NCBI GenBank assembly: GCA_963817335.1
Contig: CAWFNX010000005.1
Coordinates: forward strand, 558,001 to 622,000
From: AV40 sp963817335
GTDB lineage: Bacteria > Verrucomicrobiota > Verrucomicrobiia > Chthoniobacterales > UBA10450
Direction: 5' to 3'
Length of the DNA: 64,000 nt
The notes under the pieces are model-generated. The model was not told where the DNA came from. It worked only from the letters and a program-made list of their open reading frames with translations, and searched no databases. The position numbers and the translations under genes were made by a program. Every line of letters starts with the position of its first letter. The stretch's first letter is position 1. This document shows positions 58,923 through 64,000 of the stretch, in pieces.

Positions 58923-60857
58923 ATGCAGCCGATCAGCGCAACGTTACACCCCGACGCAACCCTGAGCTCGCCACCCAGGAAGAACTTCTGGATTCTCGAT
59001 GGCTGGCGGGACCTGATTCTCTATGTCGGGACTCCGCTTCTTTTGGTGCCTGTCTTCGCGATCGCTCAAACCCAATGGAGCGGCCAGGATATTTATCTCT
59101 TCGTCGCCGCCATGGGATCAATGGGGCATCATCTTCCCGGGATGATCCGCGCGTATGGCGACCGCGCGCTGTTTGAAAGATTTCGATGGCGATTTTTGCT
59201 CGCGCCCATCTTTCTGCTGACGACCTGCATCGCTTTTTATGTTTGGAATTTAAACGCGATTTTTTTGGTGGTGTTCTTTTGGGGCGTCTGGCACGGCATG
59301 ATGCAGACCTACGGTTTCTGTCGCATCTACGATGCTAAGGCCGGCTCCTTCGCTGCCCGGACCCGCCGGTTGGATTTCGCGGTCTGTGGAACGTGGTTTG
59401 CCGCCGCAGTTCTATTTTCGCCGGATCGGATGACGACGACATTGAATCTTTTCTATTCGAGCGGCGGACCTTACCTGCCGCGATTGGCAATCGTTTCAGT
59501 GCAGTATTTTGTCCTTGGCCTGACCATTGTCGCGACGGCGCTCTTCCTGTTGAACCTCGCTCAAGCATGGCGTCACGGTGAGCGCCCCAACCTGATCAAG
59601 ATCGCGTTATTGATCACCACCATCGGCTTTTGGTGGTACTGCAACGATCTCATTACAAATCTTCTGGCCGGTATTGCCTTGTTCGAGGTTTTTCACGATG
59701 TGCAATATCTCTCCCTGGTCTGGATCTATAACCGGAACCGGGTCGAGAAGGACAATACCATCGGCGGATTCATGCGGTTTATTTTCAGACGAAGTGGCGC
59801 GTTGATCGGCCTGTATGTGGCGCTGGTCCTGGTTTACGGCTCCTTTGGTTACGCCACTTCTTTTCTGCATGTCGGCGCCGTGAAGCGTTTCCTGATGGGA
59901 ATGGTCGCCGCTTCCGGTCTTCTTCATTTTTATTACGACGGTTTCATCTGGAAAGTGCGTGAGCGCTCTACTCGCGAGTCGCTTGGACTGGCTGGTGGCA
60001 CAGCTGATATTTCCCTGGGCGGCTTATTTCCGGCATGGGCGACCCACGCCGGGAAGTGGGTCGGCGCATTCGTTCTTCCGCTCGCCATTCTTGGCGTTTT
60101 GCAATCGCGGGGAACTCCTTCTGAAGTTGTGCGACAGGCCTGGGTGATGTCGGACCTGCCCAATAATGCGCGAGAACATCATGATTACGCTGACATTTTG
60201 TACCGGGCCGGCCGAGGCTCTGAAGCGGCCGAGCAATATCGTTTGGCGCTGAAGATCGATCCCAATTCGGCGTCCAGCCACAATAAGCTTGGCGCAGTGT
60301 TACTTGCCGAGTCGAAAATTGACGCCGCCTTCTCCGAGTTCGATGCGGCTGTGCAACTCAAACCCGATGATGGCGAATATCGCTACGATCGCGGTTACAC
60401 CCTGTTGCGACTTGGAAGACAAGAGGAGGCAGTGGCTGACTACCAGGCTGCCGCTGGATTAGCTCCGAAATCCGAGCGCGTTCACAACGGCTATGCGGCG
60501 TTGTTGGAAAGCGCAGGACAAACCGATCAGGCGATCGAAGAACGGCGCCAAGCACTTCGATATTCGCCTGGTTCATTCAACGCGCGATTGGGCTTGGGCC
60601 AATTGTTGCTGAACAAGGGCGAACTGGACGAAGCCAAAAAACTGCTTCTCGAAGCCGTAGAAATAGACGGTAAGAACGCGCGAGCACGAGATCTCCTGGG
60701 TAAAATCTATGCCCAGCAAGGTCAGATGTCAGAGGCGCTCGTTCAGTTTTCGGAAGCAATACATTTGGACCCGAAATCGGCTGAAGTTCAGCAGGATCTG
60801 CAATCCGCTCAACAACAAGACGGTCGCTTCTCGGGGTCAACCGACAACAACTTCTGA
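58923..60857 (+). CDS. Polytopic membrane protein fused to C-terminal TPRs (paralogue 2)
   Basis: A 644-aa paralogue of the preceding protein. It keeps the same order: WILDGWRDLILYVGTPLL, GHHLPGMIRAYGDRALFERF, WHGMMQTYGFCRIYDAK, FEVFHDVQYLSLVWIYNRNR, then HFYYDGFIWKVRE. His at 69, 70, 124, 258 and 335 correspond to those of paralogue 1. TPRs occupy ~410-635. The loops between helices (for example residues ~170-225) and the TPRs differ strongly while the His-containing helices are nearly identical, pointing to selection on the membrane domain. It is probably co-transcribed with the arginase-like gene 15 nt downstream. Confidence 0.85.
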   Translation: MQPISATLHPDATLSSPPRKNFWILDGWRDLILYVGTPLLLVPVFAIAQTQWSGQDIYLFVAAMGSMGHHLPGMIRAYGDRALFERFRWRFLLAPIFLLTTCIAFYVWNLNAIFLVVFFWGVWHGMMQTYGFCRIYDAKAGSFAARTRRLDFAVCGTWFAAAVLFSPDRMTTTLNLFYSSGGPYLPRLAIVSVQYFVLGLTIVATALFLLNLAQAWRHGERPNLIKIALLITTIGFWWYCNDLITNLLAGIALFEVFHDVQYLSLVWIYNRNRVEKDNTIGGFMRFIFRRSGALIGLYVALVLVYGSFGYATSFLHVGAVKRFLMGMVAASGLLHFYYDGFIWKVRERSTRESLGLAGGTADISLGGLFPAWATHAGKWVGAFVLPLAILGVLQSRGTPSEVVRQAWVMSDLPNNAREHHDYADILYRAGRGSEAAEQYRLALKIDPNSASSHNKLGAVLLAESKIDAAFSEFDAAVQLKPDDGEYRYDRGYTLLRLGRQEEAVADYQAAAGLAPKSERVHNGYAALLESAGQTDQAIEERRQALRYSPGSFNARLGLGQLLLNKGELDEAKKLLLEAVEIDGKNARARDLLGKIYAQQGQMSEALVQFSEAIHLDPKSAEVQQDLQSAQQQDGRFSGSTDNNF

Positions 60858-60871
60858 AGCGTTCGCTCTAC

Positions 60872-61693
60872 TTGCGGCTGGATGACGCGTGGCCGGACGA
60901 ACCGCTTCAGTTGCCTGCCATTGAAGCATCTGACTGGGGCCCGCGTTTGCGTTTTTGCGCTCCATCGCGCCTGGTTGAAAGTTTTTATCGCGAATTTTCC
61001 GAGCGGGTCGGGCCATTCAACCTCTACGGCTCGGGCGATTTTCATTATTTGACCGCGCTCTGGCTTCGCCGCGTCACCCAACCGTTTGTTCTGATTTCGT
61101 TCGATAATCATCCTGACTGGGCGATCACTCCGCCGCGCTGGGCCTGTGGCGGATGGATCAATCGAGCGCTCGAGCTTCCGCTGGTCCAGCGCATCGCTGT
61201 TTGGGGCTGCGGAAATTTTGAATGCTGGTGGCCGCACAACATTTTTGCGAATCGTTCGGCCCAGCGCGCCGGCAAACTCGAAGTTCATCCCTGGGCCGAC
61301 GATCGCCCGCTCGAAGATCAACAACGTCCCAACTCAATCTTGCGCGACAACTGGCAGGGGCGATTCGAAAAATTCGCGGCCAGTCTTCGGGGAGCGAACC
61401 TCTACGTAACGATTGATATGGACTGCCTGAGGCCTGACGAAGCGGTCACCAATTGGGAGAACGGGCGGTTTACCGTCAGCGACCTCGAATGGGCCCTCTC
61501 GAAACTTCGCGAACGAAATCAGATCATCGCCGGCGACATTTGCGGCGCCTATTCCGAACCAAAGTACGCGCGCCGGAAACAGAAATTCGCTTCGAATTGG
61601 GACCATCCCAAGCTCGAACTCCCCGGGTTCGAGCAAATCAAACGCACGAACCTTTCGTCGCTTCAATGCTTGTGGCCGGCGTTAGCTCATTGA
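60872..61693 (+). CDS. Arginase/agmatinase/ureohydrolase-fold protein
   Basis: A 273-aa protein of the arginase superfamily. All six metal-ligand positions look present: GSGDFH (H58), DNHPD (D78, H80, D82) and TIDMDC (D182, D184), the counterparts of arginase GGDH, DAHxD and SxDxD. It is shorter and divergent from agmatinase and arginase, and lacks the usual substrate-loop signature, so the substrate is uncertain. Start TTG 60872. It overlaps the convergent transporter by 12 nt and appears to be in an operon with the membrane-TPR paralogues. Confidence 0.85.
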   Translation: MRLDDAWPDEPLQLPAIEASDWGPRLRFCAPSRLVESFYREFSERVGPFNLYGSGDFHYLTALWLRRVTQPFVLISFDNHPDWAITPPRWACGGWINRALELPLVQRIAVWGCGNFECWWPHNIFANRSAQRAGKLEVHPWADDRPLEDQQRPNSILRDNWQGRFEKFAASLRGANLYVTIDMDCLRPDEAVTNWENGRFTVSDLEWALSKLRERNQIIAGDICGAYSEPKYARRKQKFASNWDHPKLELPGFEQIKRTNLSSLQCLWPALAH

Positions 61694-62026
61694 AACGAGC
61701 ACGACGCCCGCGGTGATCAATAGTGTCCCGATTATTAGCCGCGGGGTCAGTCGTTCTTTCAAAACAAGCGCCGCCAGCAAAGTGATGACGATGATGCTCG
61801 AGCCTTGGAACGGGTAAAGATAGCTGAGATCGAAACGCTGAAGCAGGCCGAGATTTAGACAAAACGAAATTGTCATCACCACAATGCCGGCGCTCAGAAT
61901 GGAGAGGGTTCGGCGACGTCGAAATCCCATCGCGCGCGAGACATCCATCGCTTTTTTAAAAAGAAGCTGACCGGCGACGAACGTTACCAGCCACAGCGAG
62001 ATGAAAACCATGGCCGCCATCCTCAT
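61682..62026 (-). CDS. EamA/SMR-like transporter subunit, 4 helices
   Basis: A 114-aa protein with four transmembrane helices (MVFISLWLVTFVAGQLLFKKA, ILSAGIVVMTISFCLNLGLL, YPFQGSSIIVITLLAALVL, LIIGTLLITAGVVLVSM). The GSSIIVITLLAALVLKERLTP block is typical of EamA/SMR halves. The ATG at 62026 has a TTGGAGGA site. Its start overlaps the upstream half's stop as ATGA; the pair probably assembles as a heterodimer, as in ArnE/ArnF. Confidence 0.8.
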   Translation of the reverse strand: MRMAAMVFISLWLVTFVAGQLLFKKAMDVSRAMGFRRRRTLSILSAGIVVMTISFCLNLGLLQRFDLSYLYPFQGSSIIVITLLAALVLKERLTPRLIIGTLLITAGVVLVSMS

Positions 62027-62430
62027 AAACGTTCCTCCAATTCGGCCGCCGGCTTGGCAACGATCACTAATCCGATAATCACCAGGGCGATGCCGCACCA
62101 TCGCAGCGGCGAAATTGTCTCTCTCAGGACGAGCCAACAGCCGATCGGCACCAATACGTCGACTGTGCGCGACAATGGAAACGCGATTGAGAGTGGAATG
62201 TATTTCAAGATGTAAAGCCAGATCACCAGGTCCACGATGATCACCACGATCGCGAGCCAGGTGAGGGGTGAAGCAAGGGCGTTAACCCCGAACCACGACC
62301 AGGCTTTTGTCGGATCTGCAGTGGCTGCGGCCCCGGCCTTCAACAGCAATTCGTAAACGACGACGCCGATCACGTTTAGCACAAACTGAAACCAGGGATT
62401 GGCAAAACCGGATGGTCGATGATTTGTCAT
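62023..62430 (-). CDS. EamA/SMR-like transporter subunit, 4 helices, partner
   Basis: A 135-aa protein with four helices (FQFVLNVIGVVVYELLLKAG, LTWLAIVVIIVDLVIWLYIL, PLSIAFPLSRTVDVLVPIG, WCGIALVIIGLVIVA), the conserved LSIAFPLSRTVDVLVPI turn matching DMT/SMR proteins. Followed by its partner at 61682-62026 with ATGA overlap. Together they resemble the two-gene flippases such as ArnEF. Cargo unknown, perhaps a lipid-linked sugar. Confidence 0.8.
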   Translation of the reverse strand: MTNHRPSGFANPWFQFVLNVIGVVVYELLLKAGAAATADPTKAWSWFGVNALASPLTWLAIVVIIVDLVIWLYILKYIPLSIAFPLSRTVDVLVPIGCWLVLRETISPLRWCGIALVIIGLVIVAKPAAELEERL

Positions 62431-62472
62431 GATGATGTCAGCTGGAGCCAATACTGCCAGTCCGGCTCGGAC

Positions 62473-63636
62473 TCAAAGCTGATCTGCGTTTGGAAATTTT
62501 TTCAATACAGGATCGTGCCGGGTAGGCTCGAGATATTTCACGGCAAACTGGAACACGGGGTTCAACAGCGATTTGGTATGCATTACGTAAAGATCGAGCG
62601 GCGCAAGTTCGTGGCCGAGATGAAGCTTGGGATCGTAATTGAGCGGGCCGCTGGAATAAGTGCGCAGACGTTGCGTCATGGCCAGGCTCATCACATCGCG
62701 AAGGGTGTAAAAGTAAAGATAGAGCTCGAGCGCGACACTATAATCGAGGCCGAGACATTCGTCGTGAATCGTATCTTCGGAAACAAGGCAGAGACTGAAC
62801 GCAATAATTTTTTCCGATTGTCGCCAGATAAAAAACCGCGCGCGATCCGGCATGGTTCGGCCGATCTCGACGAAGAATTCTTTCGTTAATACCTCGAACT
62901 TCATTGGTGAACGCTCATGAACTTGGAGATAGAGCGGGTAAATTTCGTCGATCCAGGGAGTGATATCAGTCACGACCTCCATCTCGATCTTGGCGGCGCG
63001 TTCCGTCTTTCGAAATTTTCGGCGCAAGCTCTTGCGCGATACGTAACCAATCTGGGCGAGATACTCATCGAAACTTTCGTAATCGATCTGCAGCCGGGTC
63101 ATCGGCATGCTTGGCACGCGGACGTAATTGTTTTCAGTGAGCGCAGCCAGGGCTGACCGATATTTTGCCGGAAAATCTTTCCAGACTATCAGCGATGCCT
63201 TTTGCTGTTTGGCGAAAGCTCTCAGCACCGAAGGCAACGCTTTGGCGAGCCACGCCTCATCGCTCGGGTCGATCGCCCCAAGCTGACCTTCGCCGGCAGC
63301 GCAGCCGATCATCAAAACACGCATCGTCAAAAAGCGCGGAAATTTCTTTCGGATGAAATCGACAATCGCTCGAATCTTGCCCGGCACGCCTTCGACCAGA
63401 TTTTGGCGAACCAGGAAAATCGGCTGGACCGCGCGCACATTCCCGACGCGATCTTCGAGCACGATGTAGTAATGCTCGAATTGGCCGGCCAAGGTTCGGT
63501 CAATCAGCTCGTAATACCGATGGTCTTTGGATTGATTTGCGAAGGCGCGCTTCCAGAAATCATTGCCTCGCAGATCTTCAACGCGGACAATTTTGGCGAG
63601 GCCTTCTGAAAACGGAACCGCCAGCTCAGGCTCCAT
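62473..63636 (-). CDS. FemAB/GNAT-like acyltransferase
   Basis: A 387-aa cytoplasmic protein of the acetyltransferase superfamily (BioF2-like, PF13480/FemAB-like). Seen: SLIVWKDFPAKYRSALAAL, SRKSLRRKFRKTERAAKIEM and RFFIWRQSEKIIAFSLCLVSEDTIHDECLGLDY (in parts). The C-terminal half LELYLYFYTLRDVMSLAM fits the GNAT core. Likely transfers an aminoacyl or acyl group, possibly in envelope biogenesis. It starts 11 nt inside the 3' end of the MscS gene; stop is 43 nt before the transporter pair. Confidence 0.82.
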   Translation of the reverse strand: MEPELAVPFSEGLAKIVRVEDLRGNDFWKRAFANQSKDHRYYELIDRTLAGQFEHYYIVLEDRVGNVRAVQPIFLVRQNLVEGVPGKIRAIVDFIRKKFPRFLTMRVLMIGCAAGEGQLGAIDPSDEAWLAKALPSVLRAFAKQQKASLIVWKDFPAKYRSALAALTENNYVRVPSMPMTRLQIDYESFDEYLAQIGYVSRKSLRRKFRKTERAAKIEMEVVTDITPWIDEIYPLYLQVHERSPMKFEVLTKEFFVEIGRTMPDRARFFIWRQSEKIIAFSLCLVSEDTIHDECLGLDYSVALELYLYFYTLRDVMSLAMTQRLRTYSSGPLNYDPKLHLGHELAPLDLYVMHTKSLLNPVFQFAVKYLEPTRHDPVLKKFPNADQL

Positions 63637-64000
63637 CTCGATCTTTGGCAGTCACGTTTTCCACTTTGAGCACGCCGCTGCGGAAATGGAGATCGCGTTG
63701 TGGGAACGCAAGCTCGACTCCGGCTTCACGGAGCTTCTTTTCAATCGCGAAATTCAAATCGCTGCGATAACGCCGGGGCCGGTAGCTCATCTCACTGCTC
63801 CAAACCACCAGCTCAAACTCGATCGAGCTATCCCCAAATTTTTCCAGGAACACGCTTGGGGCCGGTTCCGATAAGGTGTGCGGATTTTCTTTGCCGGCTA
63901 CGATCAAGGCTTCGCGAACTTTGCCGATGTCGCTCCCGTAAGCTACTCCGATGGGGATTCGAAAACGCACTCGGGGATCGCCATAAGTCCAATTCGTCAC
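63626..64000 (-). CDS. MscS-family mechanosensitive channel, C-terminal part
   Basis: The last 124 residues of an MscS-like channel; the gene starts beyond the right edge. The TNWTYGDPRVRFRIPIGVAYGSDI block, FGDSSIEFELVVW, and ELAFPQRDLHFRS are hallmarks of the cytoplasmic beta and C-terminal domains of MscS proteins. Its stop lies inside the start of the FemAB/GNAT-like gene (11-nt overlap). It senses membrane tension; the transmembrane part is out of view. Confidence 0.92.
   Translation of the reverse strand: MTNWTYGDPRVRFRIPIGVAYGSDIGKVREALIVAGKENPHTLSEPAPSVFLEKFGDSSIEFELVVWSSEMSYRPRRYRSDLNFAIEKKLREAGVELAFPQRDLHFRSGVLKVENVTAKDRDGA

Overview
The window reads as a chromosomal segment of a Gram-negative, GC-rich bacterium, most likely a member of the Verrucomicrobiota (Chthoniobacterales-like). 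This is an inference from gene content and style: Pro/Thr/Lys-rich linkers in exported proteins, many exported TPR and coiled-coil proteins, the short archaeal/eukaryotic-type ProS, a PutA without a DNA-binding domain, an outer-membrane lipoprotein and an LpxL-type acyltransferase. No phylogenetic search could be run. There are no insertion sequences, prophage, CRISPR arrays or conjugation genes; nearly all of the window is ordinary core or near-core genome.

Layout. 1-10 kb: the end of tatC, prepilin peptidase, lipid and envelope genes (LpxL-like acyltransferase, MGDG-synthase-like glycosyltransferase, YihY, a secreted zinc amidase), nagA, an amino-acid permease and a tandem-ACT protein. 10-20 kb: a large membrane glycosyltransferase-like TPR protein, tRNA-Arg and tRNA-His, a secreted coiled-coil/TPR protein, a DUF2071 protein, and a peroxiredoxin-aconitase pair. 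20-30 kb: RNase P RNA with a strong terminator, a class-V aminotransferase, YetF-like protein, a small basic protein, rplM-rpsI with a clear promoter, a CAP-domain protein, proS and glutaredoxin. 30-34.5 kb: a leftward housekeeping run (rsmI, rplU, rpmA, adenylate-kinase-like, zinc ribbon, fmt, pyrH, frr). 34.5-47 kb: hydrolase, putA, threonine aldolase, a secreted matrixin-type protease with a secreted neighbour, DsbD plus a periplasmic redoxin, and a glycogen-debranching-like enzyme. 47-56 kb: SDR, rhomboid protease, M23 peptidase, NAD-dependent epimerase, sulfotransferase, RRM protein, miaA-hflX, nth. 56-64 kb: low-affinity iron permease homologue, two tandem paralogues that fuse a polytopic membrane domain to TPRs, an arginase-fold protein, a two-piece SMR/EamA transporter, a FemAB/GNAT-like protein and the end of an MscS channel.

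The most unusual content is between the genes. (1) At least eight loci carry short-period (7, 8 or 9 nt) degenerate tandem words. Each locus uses a different word, and at four loci the word array is followed, after a spacer, by an array of the complementary word with the same period, so the whole locus can fold back. One word array lies inside the aconitase coding sequence. (2) Two families of structured palindromic repeats (about 60 and 137 nt) occur in several copies. In several cases the repeat edge supplies the stop codon, or the last residues, of the adjacent gene (rsmI, redoxin, rhomboid, hflX). One family brackets the debranching-enzyme gene as direct repeats. (3) The tandem membrane-TPR paralogues keep five histidines in the same membrane-domain positions, which suggests an uncharacterised metal-binding membrane enzyme or sensor.
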